64,000 bases of DNA. Source: CAWEFA01 sp963851385 (GTDB lineage: Bacteria; Bacteroidota; Bacteroidia; Bacteroidales; DTGW01). Each line of letters starts with the position of its first letter. The first letter of the stretch is position 1. Positions 27,821 to 36,829 of this stretch are shown piece after piece. Under the pieces are notes generated by a model, which saw only the letters and a list, made by a program, of their open reading frames with translations, was not told the DNA's origin and searched no databases. The stretch covers positions 248,001-312,000 of the forward strand of contig CAWKPE010000015.1 of NCBI GenBank assembly GCA_963851385.1, read 5' to 3'. The translations under genes were made by a program, and so were the position numbers.

Positions 27821-28885
27821 TTATAATTGATTTGCAATAAAATCTCCGACTTCTTTAGTTCCCATACCCATTTTTCCAGCAGCAAGACTTTTAATTTTTC
27901 CTGAAGCAAGCGAATCACTGATAGCTTTATCAACTGCCATCGCTGCTTCGCTTTCACCAAGTGTATCCAACATCATTCCAGCAGCGCTAATTGCTGCAAG
28001 CGGATTAATAATATTTTTTCCAGTATATTTTGGAGCTGAACCCCCCATGGGTTCAAACATTGAGATACCTTCTGGATTAATATTTCCACCGGCAGCAATT
28101 CCTAATCCACCTTGAATAATTGCTGCAAGATCTGTTATGATGTCTCCAAAGAGATTTTCAGTTACAATAACATCGTAAAATTCAGGCGATTTCACAAACC
28201 ACATATTTGCAGCATCTACATGGTTATAATCCTGCTTAATATCAGGATAATCCTTATCCCCTACTTCCTTGTGAACTCTTACCCAAAGATCGCCGCAATA
28301 TGTTAAGACATTGCATTTATGAACTAATGTCAATTGTTTTCTTTTATTCCTTTTCCTTGTATATTCATATGCAAAACGAACACATCTTTCAACAACAGGA
28401 CGCGAATAAACCATTACCTGTGTCGCAACTTCGTTTGGTGTGCCAACCTGTACAGCACCGCCGACACCTGTATAAATTCCACCAGTATTTTCACGAACGA
28501 CTACAAAATCAATATCCTTAGGACCCTTATCTTTTAGAGGTGTTTCAACACCTGGATAAAGCTTAACAGGACGAAGGTTAATATACTGATCGAGTGCAAA
28601 ACGCATTTTTAAAAGTATACCCACTTCAAGAATGCCTGGTTTAACATCTGGATGTCCAATAGCCCCTAAATAAATTGAATCAAATTGTTTAACATCTTTA
28701 ATAGCAGAATCCGGAAGAGTTTCTCCTGTTCGAAGAAAGCGTTCTCCGCCAAAATCAAATTCAGTGAATTCAAGTTTGAAACCAAATTTCTGAGCAGCAG
28801 CTTGAATAACTTTTATTCCTTCCCTGGCAACCTCGGGACCTGTTCCATCTCCTGGAATTGTAGCAATCTTATATGTTTTTCCCAT
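27821..28885 (-). CDS. leuB: 3-isopropylmalate dehydrogenase
   Basis: LeuB oxidatively decarboxylates 3-isopropylmalate (and possibly 3-methylmalate from the citramalate route) to the oxoacid. The 354-residue protein has IPGDGTGPEV, GAIGHPDVKPG, YINLRPVKLYPG, DFVVVRENTGGIYTG, HKCNVL, VTENLFGDIITDLAA and EPMGGSAPKYTGKN. It is the last gene of the leuA-leuC-leuD-cimA-leuB operon. The closely related isocitrate/tartrate dehydrogenases are less likely given the operon context. Confidence 0.93.
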   Translation of the reverse strand: MGKTYKIATIPGDGTGPEVAREGIKVIQAAAQKFGFKLEFTEFDFGGERFLRTGETLPDSAIKDVKQFDSIYLGAIGHPDVKPGILEVGILLKMRFALDQYINLRPVKLYPGVETPLKDKGPKDIDFVVVRENTGGIYTGVGGAVQVGTPNEVATQVMVYSRPVVERCVRFAYEYTRKRNKRKQLTLVHKCNVLTYCGDLWVRVHKEVGDKDYPDIKQDYNHVDAANMWFVKSPEFYDVIVTENLFGDIITDLAAIIQGGLGIAAGGNINPEGISMFEPMGGSAPKYTGKNIINPLAAISAAGMMLDTLGESEAAMAVDKAISDSLASGKIKSLAAGKMGMGTKEVGDFIANQL

Positions 28886-29000
28886 TGAATTAAATTTAAT
28901 ATCGATTAGTTATTATATAAATTAAGAATCTTTCTATATAAAAATACGCACAAAAATAAACACCTGTCTAGAAAAATCAAGTACAATATTATGAATAAGA

Positions 29001-30524
29001 CTACTTAACTGATGCATTTTCCATCATGTTCAGCATTTTCATTGTTGCTTTTATTGCAGCGACAGTCTGGTCAGGATCAAGTCCTCTTGTTTTAATTTCT
29101 CTTCCTTCAAATTGCCAGGTAATAACTGCTTCTACCAAAGCATCGGTTTGTCCTCCTGGAGGAATTGTAACCAAATAATCAGTAAGAATAGGTTTCTCCT
29201 TATTAAGTTTTTCATAAATATCATATAATGCTTTCATAAAAGCATCATATTGTCCATCACCTGCGGCTGTTTCCTCGTATTCGTTTCCATCAATATCTAG
29301 CTTTAAAGTTGCAACTGATTTTAAACCATCGGCTACTGAAAGGTTAAAATTTTTAACTTTGATTTTGTTCTCTATAGAACCTCCATGTAATACATCAGCA
29401 ATTATAAAAGGTAAATCTTCTTGAGTCACATATTCTTTTTTATCACCTAATTCAATAATTCGTTCAGTAATTTTTTTCATCTCGTCAGAAGTAAGCTGTA
29501 TACCCAATTCTTCCAGATTTTGTTTTATATTAGCTTTCCCTGAAAGCTTTCCTAAAGCATATTGTCGTTCACGGCCAAACCTTTCAGGAAGCAAATCATT
29601 ATAATACAATTTGTTTTTATTATCTCCGTCAGCATGAATGCCTGCAACTTGTGTATACACATAATCCCCTACAATAGGCTTGTTTGCAGGAATTCTTATT
29701 CCAGAAAATGATTCAACCAACTTACTAACCAATGTAAGTTTCGACTCATTTATATTGAGTTCACCCAATAAATGATCCTTCACAATCGCAGCGACACTTG
29801 CAAGAGGTACATTTCCTGCCCTTTCACCTAACCCATTAACAGTAGTATGAATGCCTTTAATACCGACTTTTAAAGCCATATAAACATTTGCAGTAGCTAA
29901 ATCATAATCATTATGCGGATGGAAATCAAAATGTAATCCTGGACAACGTTCAACCATTTCTTTACAAAACTGAAAAGTTTCATCCGGATTGAGAATACCA
30001 AGAGTATCTGGTAACATAAACCGTTTTATTTTCTGGCTTTTTAGAGAATCTAAAAGAAAATAAACATAATCTTTAGAATGACGCATCCCGTTCGACCAAT
30101 CCTCTAAGTATATATTCACAGCAATATTTAACTTTTTTGCATATGCAATAGTTTCAACAATATCTTTAACGTGTTCTTCAGGTTGTTTGCGTAATTGATC
30201 CAGACAATGCTTTTTTGATCCTTTGCATAAAAGATTAATAACTTGTCCGCCTGCATTATGAATCCAATCAAGAGAAAGATTGTAATCCACAAAACCGAGT
30301 ACTTCAATTCTATCAATATGACCAGCTTTTTTTGCCCAGTCAGTTATTTTCTGCACTCCTTTATATTCACCTTCTGAAACACGGGCAGATGCAATTTCAA
30401 TTCTATCTACTTTAACTTCATCAAGTAAAACCTTTGCAATATTAAGTTTCTCGCTCTCGCTGTATGATACACCCGTAGTTTGTTCGCCATCGCGAAGTGT
30501 GGTATCCATAATTTCAATTCTCAT
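29001..30524 (-). CDS. cimA: LeuA-family synthase, probable (R)-citramalate synthase
   Basis: The 507-residue protein belongs to the isopropylmalate/homocitrate/citramalate synthase family: MDTTLRDGEQTTGVSYS, the metal-binding FHPHNDYDLATANVYMA, VNGLGERAGN and a C-terminal LeuA-type regulatory domain with PPGGQTDALVEA. It differs from the bona fide leuA of the same operon (503 residues). It is the second synthase that Bacteroidota carry in this operon and that is usually read as citramalate synthase, making the isoleucine precursor from pyruvate and acetyl-CoA. Substrate choice (pyruvate versus 2-oxoisovalerate) is inferred from context and not certain. Confidence 0.8.
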   Translation of the reverse strand: MRIEIMDTTLRDGEQTTGVSYSESEKLNIAKVLLDEVKVDRIEIASARVSEGEYKGVQKITDWAKKAGHIDRIEVLGFVDYNLSLDWIHNAGGQVINLLCKGSKKHCLDQLRKQPEEHVKDIVETIAYAKKLNIAVNIYLEDWSNGMRHSKDYVYFLLDSLKSQKIKRFMLPDTLGILNPDETFQFCKEMVERCPGLHFDFHPHNDYDLATANVYMALKVGIKGIHTTVNGLGERAGNVPLASVAAIVKDHLLGELNINESKLTLVSKLVESFSGIRIPANKPIVGDYVYTQVAGIHADGDNKNKLYYNDLLPERFGRERQYALGKLSGKANIKQNLEELGIQLTSDEMKKITERIIELGDKKEYVTQEDLPFIIADVLHGGSIENKIKVKNFNLSVADGLKSVATLKLDIDGNEYEETAAGDGQYDAFMKALYDIYEKLNKEKPILTDYLVTIPPGGQTDALVEAVITWQFEGREIKTRGLDPDQTVAAIKATMKMLNMMENASVK

Positions 30525-30606
30525 ATCTCTACTTTTTTTGAAAACCCTGAGAATATTTTAATTCAATTATTATTTGAACAATATATCAGAATTGTTTTAA
30601 ATTATT

Positions 30607-31194
30607 TCATTTATGTGCTTTTTCGTGTACCTCAATTTTATCTTTTAAGCTTAATAAATAATCAATATCATCAAAACCTTTTAATAAACATTCCTTCTTA
30701 TATGAACTTATTTCAAATTTTTCTATTTCACCAGTTTCAATTATTGTTATTGTTTGATATTCTAAATCGACTTTTAATTGTGCCTTGGGTTTAGCTTCGA
30801 TTGACTTAAAAATCTTATTTAAAAAAGTTGCAGAAACTTGCACTGGTAATAATCCAACATTCAGACAATTATTTTTGAAAATGTCGGCAAAGAAACTAGA
30901 AACTACGACCCTGAATCCATAATCATAAATTGCCCAAACTGCATGTTCCCTGCTTGAACCACAACCGAAGTTCCTGGCCGCTACAATTATTTTACCAGAA
31001 TACATCGGGTTATTTAATACAAATTCCTTTTTTGGATGATTGTTTTTATCGTATCTCCAATCGCGAAAAATATTTTCACCAAAACCGACCCTGTTTGTAG
31101 CTTTTAAAAATCTTGCAGGAATTATCTGATCGGTGTCTACATTTTCTATATTTAAAGGTACACAAGACGATGTTATTGTTATAAATTTTTCCAT
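30607..31194 (-). CDS. leuD: 3-isopropylmalate dehydratase, small subunit
   Basis: The 195-residue swivelling domain of isopropylmalate isomerase. It has IENVDTDQIIPARFL, the family signature, then GCGSSREHAVWAIYDYGFRVV and SSFFADIFKNNCLNVGLLP. It pairs with LeuC to convert 2- to 3-isopropylmalate (and citramalate to 3-methylmalate). It follows the corrected leuC end by 156 bases and precedes the cimA-like gene. Confidence 0.95.
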   Translation of the reverse strand: MEKFITITSSCVPLNIENVDTDQIIPARFLKATNRVGFGENIFRDWRYDKNNHPKKEFVLNNPMYSGKIIVAARNFGCGSSREHAVWAIYDYGFRVVVSSFFADIFKNNCLNVGLLPVQVSATFLNKIFKSIEAKPKAQLKVDLEYQTITIIETGEIEKFEISSYKKECLLKGFDDIDYLLSLKDKIEVHEKAHK

Positions 31195-31350
31195 TGTTTT
31201 AAATATTAGCCCACCCTGACCTCCTATAAAGAAGCGGGGAATTGGTAAGTTATTTAAGAATTTATTTTAATAATATTTTTAGCAATTAACATTCTAGTCA
31301 AAATTATCAATTAGTTTATCCATTTCTTTTGGGAAGAAAGGATGAATTTT

Positions 31351-32734
31351 CTATATTATATCCCTAATATCTACAATTTTACCTGCAATAGCAACTGCAG
31401 CTGCAGTTAAAGGACTGGCAAGGAAGGTCCTCGAATGAGGGTCCCTGGCGTCCTTCAAAATTACGGTTTGAAGTAGAAACACAATATTCGCCTGCAGGGA
31501 TTTTGTCTTCATTCATAGCTAAGCAAGCTGAACATCCAGGCTGCCTTAATTCAAATCCAGCTGCTTCAAAAATATTTTTCAAACCTTCTTTTATTATCTG
31601 CGCTTCCACCTTTTTAGATCCTGGTACAATCCAACAATTTACATTAGAAGCTTTTTGTCTCCCTTTAACAATTTCGGCAAAAGCCCGGAAATCTTCAATA
31701 CGTCCATTAGTACAACTGCCAATGAAAACATAATTTATTTGCTTTCCTATCAATTTCTGTCCGGCAGTTAATCCCATGTACTCCAGAGCCTTTAAATTTG
31801 TTTCTTTATCTGGAATTGAATCTTTGATTCTTATTCCCATTCCAGGATTAGTTCCATAAGTTATAATTGGTTCAATATCAGCAGCATCAAAAGTATATTC
31901 TTTGTCAAATTTTGCATCTGGATCACTTGGTAATGTTTTCCAAAAGGTTATTGCTTTATCCCAATCTTTTCCCTTCGGAGCAAATTCACGTCCTTTTATA
32001 TAACTGAAAGTTGTCTCATCGGGTGCGATAATGCCACCACGTGCACCCATTTCAATAGCCATATTGCAGATTGTCATCCTAGCTTCCATAGATAAATTGA
32101 CAATAGTATTACCTGCAAATTCAACAAAGAATCCCGTTCCTCCACTTGATGTAAGTTTTGAAATTATATATAATATGATATCTTTTGAAGTCACTGCTTT
32201 TCCCAGATTACCATTGACATTGATGCGCATTGTTTTAGGTCTGGACTGCAAAATGCATTGCGATGCAAGTACCATCTCTATTTCAGAGGTACCTATTCCG
32301 AAAGCTATTGATCCAAATGCACCATGCGTAGCTGTGTGGCTATCACCACAAACTATTGTCATTCCAGGTTGTGTAATACCTAATTCAGGACCAATAATAT
32401 GTACAATTCCCTGAAATGGATGATTAAGTCCATAAAGAGTGATATTATGTTTCAAACAATTATCAACTAATTTCTGTACCTGAATTCGTGATAGTTCTTC
32501 TTTTATCGGAAGTTCCTGGTTTAAAGTCGGCACATTATGATCCGCAGTTGCAACCGTATTGTCTGGGCGGAATACTTTAATTCCACGTTTTGACAATCCC
32601 TCAAATGCGACCGGACTCGTGACTTCATGAATTAAATGTTTATCAATGTATAAAACATCAGGACCATTATCAATGCTATGCACCACATGGCTTTCCCAAA
32701 CTTTCTCAAATAATGTTTTTGCTTTTGAAATCAT
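31351..32734 (-). CDS. leuC: 3-isopropylmalate dehydratase, large subunit (one frameshift near 3' end)
   Basis: Isopropylmalate isomerase large subunit with its 4Fe-4S ligands in GSCTNGRIEDF and GCSACLAMNED, and VCGDSHTATHGAFGSIAFGIGTSE earlier. As sequenced, the frame runs out after NRNFEGRQGP into an unrelated Cys-rich tail ending at 31379. Removing one G from the GGG at 31439-31441 (CCC on the coding strand) restores the expected TFLASPLTAAAVAIAGKIVDI end and a stop at 31351, for about 460 residues. The break therefore looks like a sequencing insertion, and the gene is probably functional. It forms one complex with leuD. Confidence 0.92.
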
Positions 32735-32830
32735 AGTTTTATCGTAATATTTATTTAATTATGCTTTAAGAATTTGAGGTTTGCAACAAATATTTTCCAA
32801 TACTAATGCTCAATATTTAAACCTTTAATC

Positions 32831-34342
32831 TCATCTTTTGTTTATCTTCAGGCAATTAGATATCGCGTCAATAAATGCTTCCACTGATGCAGTAATGATA
32901 TCCGTATTCGCTCCGAAACCATAAAAAATATCACCTTTATATTCTATTTGAATATGAACTTTTCCTACGTCATCACTACCACGAGTAATTGCCTGGATAA
33001 GAAATTCCTCTAATTTCACTTTGGTTTTAACAATTTTTCGAACTGCAGTAAAAGCAGCATCAACAGGACCATCACCTGAAGATGTTTCTGTAAATGTTTC
33101 CCCATCCATAATCAAGCTTACAGTTGCCACAGGAATAGCAGATTTTCCGCATAAAACCTGTAAGTAATTAAGTTTTATTTTTTCATTTTCACTTCTTTCT
33201 TTACCCAATAAGATAAGCAGATCATCATCATTTATGTCTTTCTTTTTATCTGCCATTGCTAAAAAGTTCTCATATATTTCATCCAGTTTTGCACCTTCGA
33301 GTTTTTGACCCAGCCTTTCTAACCTATGTTTAAGAGCAGCTCTTCCACTGCGTGCTGTCAATTTTATTGCTGATTCGCTCAATCCGATTTCTTTTGGATC
33401 AATAATTTCATAATTCTCACGCCGCTTTAATACACCGTCCTGATGAATTCCTGAGGAATGAGCAAATGCATTTCTTCCAACAATAGCTTTGTTCGGTTGA
33501 ACCGGCATCCGCATTAACGTCGAGACAAGCCGGCTTGATTGAATTAACTTTTTACTAATAACATTTGTGTTCAATTTAATATCCTTACGGCATTTTAAAA
33601 TCATCACTATTTCTTCAAGAGAAGTATTTCCAGCCCTCTCCCCTATCCCGTTAATTGTGACTTCTGCCTGGCGAGCACCATTCATTATTCCTGCAATAGT
33701 ATTTGCAGTAGCCATTCCTAAATCATTATGACAATGCGTTGATATTATTGCCTTATTAATGTTCTTTACATTTTCTTTTAAGAATTTTATTTTTCGTCCA
33801 TATTCTTCAGGCACACAGTATCCAGTGGTATCAGGTATGTTTACGACAGTTGCTCCTGCAGCTATTACGGCTTCAATTACACGAGCCAGATATTCGTTTT
33901 CAGTTCTTCCTGCATCTTCAGCATAAAATTCGACATCTTCGACAAATTTTTTAGCATACTTTACAGCATCAACTGCACGTTCAATAATCTCTTCCTGGTT
34001 AGATTTCAATTTGTAATTAATGTGATAAAATGAGGTACCTATACCTGTATGTATTCTAGGCCTTTTAGCATACTTCAATGCATCAGCAGCTACTTCAATA
34101 TCTTTTTTCACTGCACGAGTTAAACCACAAATAACAGGTTCAGTTACAGCTTTTGATATTTCAACAACAGAGTTAAAATCACCGGGACTTGAAATTGGAA
34201 ATCCTGCTTCTATAATATCAACGCCTAATGTTTGCAATGCTTTTGCAACTTCAATTTTTTCAATAGTGTTCAATTGACAACCCGGTACTTGTTCACCATC
34301 TCTGAGCGTAGTATCAAAAATATACACTTTATCGATTGACAT
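32831..34342 (-). CDS. leuA: 2-isopropylmalate synthase
   Basis: The first committed step of leucine synthesis, condensing 2-oxoisovalerate and acetyl-CoA. The 503-residue protein has FDTTLRDGEQVPGCQLN, EAGFPISSPGDF, HCHNDLGMATANT, INGIGERAGNTSLEE, AFAHSSGIHQDGVLK and a C-terminal allosteric domain with ETSSGDGPVDAAF. It is the first structural gene of the leu operon, and its leader contains a small ORF and terminator (34408-34549), so expression is probably controlled by transcription attenuation in addition to any leucine feedback on the enzyme. Confidence 0.95.
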   Translation of the reverse strand: MSIDKVYIFDTTLRDGEQVPGCQLNTIEKIEVAKALQTLGVDIIEAGFPISSPGDFNSVVEISKAVTEPVICGLTRAVKKDIEVAADALKYAKRPRIHTGIGTSFYHINYKLKSNQEEIIERAVDAVKYAKKFVEDVEFYAEDAGRTENEYLARVIEAVIAAGATVVNIPDTTGYCVPEEYGRKIKFLKENVKNINKAIISTHCHNDLGMATANTIAGIMNGARQAEVTINGIGERAGNTSLEEIVMILKCRKDIKLNTNVISKKLIQSSRLVSTLMRMPVQPNKAIVGRNAFAHSSGIHQDGVLKRRENYEIIDPKEIGLSESAIKLTARSGRAALKHRLERLGQKLEGAKLDEIYENFLAMADKKKDINDDDLLILLGKERSENEKIKLNYLQVLCGKSAIPVATVSLIMDGETFTETSSGDGPVDAAFTAVRKIVKTKVKLEEFLIQAITRGSDDVGKVHIQIEYKGDIFYGFGANTDIITASVEAFIDAISNCLKINKR

Positions 34343-34407
34343 ATTTACTGATTTATATTGTTAAAACTCTTATTCCTTATAATATTTGTTTTCCTAATTT
34401 CTTAAAC

Positions 34408-34441
34408 AAAAAAGAGTGTAAGAAAACTTTCCTACACTCTT
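34408..34441 (-). terminator. Attenuator terminator in the leuA leader
   Basis: On the minus strand the hairpin from 34441 to 34412 has 13 to 14 pairs including one G-U (AAGAGTGTAGG paired through TACACTCTT) and a tiny loop, followed at once by six T residues to 34408. It lies between the leader-peptide stop and leuA, so it would cut transcription before the operon. Confidence 0.85.
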
Positions 34442-34467
34442 GATTTTATTTATTTTTAAGGAAAGTT
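34425..34467 (-). promoter_or_regulatory. Predicted antiterminator pairing in the leuA leader
   Basis: AACTTTCC (34467-34460), overlapping the leader-peptide stop, is fully complementary to GGAAAGTT (34432-34425), which is the upper 5' arm and loop of the terminator. The two pairings exclude each other. A ribosome paused upstream would free AACTTTCC and favour antitermination, while one reaching the stop would cover it. Confidence 0.7.
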
Positions 34468-34549
34468 ACTTAATATCAATTTTTAGAAGGTCTATTTCTA
34501 GACCAATACTAATAATGCAACGAATACTGACATCATTACTTGTTTTCAT
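34466..34549 (-). CDS. leu operon leader peptide, 27 codons, Ile/Leu-rich
   Basis: A short frame starts with ATG at 34549 and ends with TAA at 34466, encoding 27 residues of which seven are Ile, three Leu and one Val, concentrated between residues 9 and 26 (IRCIISIGLEIDLLKIDI). It lies between a TATCTTTG promoter element and a strong terminator in front of leuA. This is the layout of a ribosome-mediated attenuation leader: slow translation at Ile/Leu codons when these amino acids are scarce would prevent the terminator from forming. Codons 16-21 also form a small GGTCTA-GAAA-TAGACC hairpin that may pause RNA polymerase. No homology search was possible. Confidence 0.75.
   Translation of the reverse strand: MKTSNDVSIRCIISIGLEIDLLKIDIK
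34489..34504 (-). promoter_or_regulatory. Possible pause hairpin within leader peptide
   Basis: A perfect 6-bp stem GGTCTA/TAGACC closed by a GAAA tetraloop, inside codons 16-21 of the leader peptide. In classical attenuators such an early hairpin makes RNA polymerase wait for the ribosome. Confidence 0.5.
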
Positions 34550-34569
34550 TTTTACTAAATTTGACCTAG

Positions 34570-34599
34570 CAAAGATAATTATAGTTTTCAAATAAACAA
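34570..34599 (-). promoter_or_regulatory. leu operon promoter
   Basis: TATCTTTG (34577-34570) matches TAnnTTTG exactly, and a TTG lies 19 bases upstream, at the spacing expected of the Bacteroidota -33 element. The start of transcription should be close to 34563, about 14 bases before the leader-peptide ATG. Confidence 0.6.
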
Positions 34600-34642
34600 T
34601 ACTTGTTATATTTTTTAATAAAAAATAATTTGTTATTTATAC

Positions 34643-34657
34643 TTTACATAATGTAAA
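34643..34657. promoter_or_regulatory. TTTACAT-A-ATGTAAA palindrome (candidate XRE operator)
   Basis: A 15-base perfect palindrome with 7-bp arms in the gap between the divergent leu promoter and the small XRE gene at 34779. It lies about 25 bases before a weak promoter-like TAATTTTTG, so the XRE product could bind here to control its own gene. Confidence 0.5.
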
Positions 34658-34778
34658 CTATTATATACATTTATAGTAATTTTTGTTTTTAAATAAAATA
34701 AGTGAATTTTGCGAAATGGTAGTAATATTAAACCTTTCAATTTACTACTTTTTCAATTTTTTATTAATTATTATATTT

Positions 34779-34979
34779 ATGAAAAACATAATTAAAATAG
34801 AAAGAGCCATAAAAAATCTGACTCAAGATGAACTTGCTAAGTTAATTGGTGTTAGCAGGCAAACAATTAATGCCATTGAACTCAATAAATATGTGCCTTC
34901 TACATTACTGGCTTTAAAAATTGCTCGTGTTTTTCAAAAAAAAGTTGATGAGATTTTTTTACTGGAAGAGTTTGATTGA
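34779..34979 (+). CDS. Small XRE-family HTH regulator
   Basis: A 66-residue protein that is little more than a helix-turn-helix: IKIERAIKNLTQDELAKLIGVSRQTINAIELNKYVPSTLLALKIARVF. This short type is widespread in bacteria and usually controls its own small operon. Upstream ATG at 34683 would add 32 hydrophobic residues; I take the start at 34779, directly before the HTH. A palindrome at 34643-34657 is a candidate operator. The partner membrane protein often found next to such regulators is absent; a glycosyltransferase gene follows 96 bases later. Confidence 0.85.
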   Translation: MKNIIKIERAIKNLTQDELAKLIGVSRQTINAIELNKYVPSTLLALKIARVFQKKVDEIFLLEEFD

Positions 34980-35075
34980 TAATGGTTCTTGCTTTTCAAA
35001 AATTTGGAAGAATATTAATCACAAATTTGAACTTGTATGTTTTGCACATGAATCATTTATTTAGACATATTATTT

Positions 35076-36206
35076 ATGAAAATTGCAATTAACACCAGAT
35101 TATTAATTTCAGACAAATTAGGCGGAATTGGTTGGTTTGCCTATCATACTCTAAAAAGAATTGTCAAAAATTATCCGCAACATCAGTTTGTATTTTTATT
35201 TGATAGAAAGTATGATAACAAATTCATCTTTGGTCCGAATGTAATACCTGAAGTTATATTTCCTCCGACCAGGCACCCTATTTTGTCCTACATTTGGCTG
35301 GAATACTCAATAGTCAATGTAATAAAAAAGCATAAACCTGAATTGTTCTATTCTCCAGATGGTTATTTATCCCTTAATATAAAAGACATTCCATCTATTA
35401 CTGCAATTCACGATCTCAATTTTCATCATAATCCTAAAAATGTACCATATTTAGTTAGTAAATATTATAAATATTTTATTCCAAAGTTTGCCCGACTTGC
35501 CCGGAGAATAATTACGGTATCAGAGTATTCCAAACAAGACATAGCTGAACAGTACAATATCTCTCCTGATAAAATTGATGTTGCATACAATGGAGCTAAT
35601 GAAATATTTGAACCTATTACCAATGAAGAAAAAAATAAAGTAAAAAAGCAATATACTGACGACTGTGATTACTTTATATATATAGGTGTTCTCGTTCCCA
35701 GGAAGAATGTTGCTCTATTATTGAATTCATTTACAGAATTTAAAAAAGTAACTGGAAGCAGAACCAAGCTGATGATTGTTGGTGAAAAAATGTTTTTGAC
35801 AAAAGATATTGACAAGGCTTTTAACCAGTCGCCTTTTAAATCGGATATTATTTTTACGGGAAGACTGACTCCCGAAAAATTGAAATATGTTATGGGTGCC
35901 GCATTATCACTTATACTCATTTCTTACTTTGAAGGATTTGGAATACCTATTGTCGAAGCCATGTATGCCGATGTTCCTGTGATAACTTCAAATGTAACTT
36001 CGATGCCTGAAATTGCCGGAGATGCTGCATTACTCGTCGATCCTTATTCGATTGATTCTGTCAAAGAAGCTATGATATCTATCGAAAAAGATAGTCAGCT
36101 CAGAAATAAACTAATAGAGAATGGAAGAGTTCGTCGATTAAATTTTAATTGGGATAAAACAGCTGAAGTTGTTTGGACAAGTATTGAAAAAGCTATTTAT
36201 GAGTAA
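35076..36206 (+). CDS. Glycosyltransferase family 4 (GT-B)
   Basis: A 376-residue GT4-type enzyme that transfers a sugar from a nucleotide-sugar donor, probably in cell-surface glycan synthesis. The N-terminal domain begins MKIAINTRLLISDKLGGIGWFAYHTL and has AIHDLNFHHNPKNVP. The donor-binding half has YIGVLVPRKNV and the retaining GT4 signature SYFEGFGIPIVEAMYADVPVI. No signal peptide or membrane segment is visible. The acceptor is unknown. It ends 2 bases before the convergent flavodoxin gene. Confidence 0.9.
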   Translation: MKIAINTRLLISDKLGGIGWFAYHTLKRIVKNYPQHQFVFLFDRKYDNKFIFGPNVIPEVIFPPTRHPILSYIWLEYSIVNVIKKHKPELFYSPDGYLSLNIKDIPSITAIHDLNFHHNPKNVPYLVSKYYKYFIPKFARLARRIITVSEYSKQDIAEQYNISPDKIDVAYNGANEIFEPITNEEKNKVKKQYTDDCDYFIYIGVLVPRKNVALLLNSFTEFKKVTGSRTKLMIVGEKMFLTKDIDKAFNQSPFKSDIIFTGRLTPEKLKYVMGAALSLILISYFEGFGIPIVEAMYADVPVITSNVTSMPEIAGDAALLVDPYSIDSVKEAMISIEKDSQLRNKLIENGRVRRLNFNWDKTAEVVWTSIEKAIYE

Positions 36207-36208
36207 TT

Positions 36209-36709
36209 TCATTTAAACTCTTTTATTAATATATTTACCCAGTCTTTTATTCTTTTCTCATTTAAGTTTGACTGATTTTCGAAATCTAATGCCAATCCGA
36301 AAAACTTACCATTTTTTAAGGCACGCGATTTTTCGTACTTGTAACCCTTAACTGATGTTTCACCGACAATTATTGCTCCACAAGATTCCAATATTTCGGC
36401 CATAATTCCAATACCATCGACAAAATTTGCCGGATAACCTACTTGATCACCATTTCCAAAAATTGCTATTTTTTTACCTTTTAAATCCAAAGTCTGTAAC
36501 TCAGGAATAAATTCATCCCAATAATTTGGTAATTCCCCTTCAAACCAAGTTGGGACGCCTAATATAAGATAATTGTACTCAAGAAATTTTTCACCATTAA
36601 TTTCTTCTGCATTAAGTTCATCAATAGAAGTCTTTCCAAAAGCAATCTTAATTTCTTTAGCTGCTTTAATTGTATTACGTGTATTGAAGCTGTATATAAG
36701 AGCAATCAT
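36209..36709 (-). CDS. fldA: Flavodoxin
   Basis: A 166-residue FMN electron carrier of the long-chain flavodoxin type. It has the phosphate loop YSFNTRNTIKAAKEI, the aromatic FMN-stacking stretch GVPTWFEGELPNYWDEF and IFGNGDQVGYPANFVDG. The Tyr in GYPANF and Trp in PTWFEG are the expected flavin neighbours. It could serve as a low-iron substitute for ferredoxin. The phosphate loop lacks the more usual Gly-Ser/Thr-Thr-Gly start but keeps the Asn-Thr. Confidence 0.92.
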   Translation of the reverse strand: MIALIYSFNTRNTIKAAKEIKIAFGKTSIDELNAEEINGEKFLEYNYLILGVPTWFEGELPNYWDEFIPELQTLDLKGKKIAIFGNGDQVGYPANFVDGIGIMAEILESCGAIIVGETSVKGYKYEKSRALKNGKFFGLALDFENQSNLNEKRIKDWVNILIKEFK

Positions 36710-36829
36710 AATTAGTTTTATTATTTGTAAATAATAATGAGTTGCAATGGCTTTTGTTAATAATTATCAATAAAAAATTGTTTCCATAAGCTATTTAAAA
36801 GTATTTAATTATTACAAAAGAATAAATTA

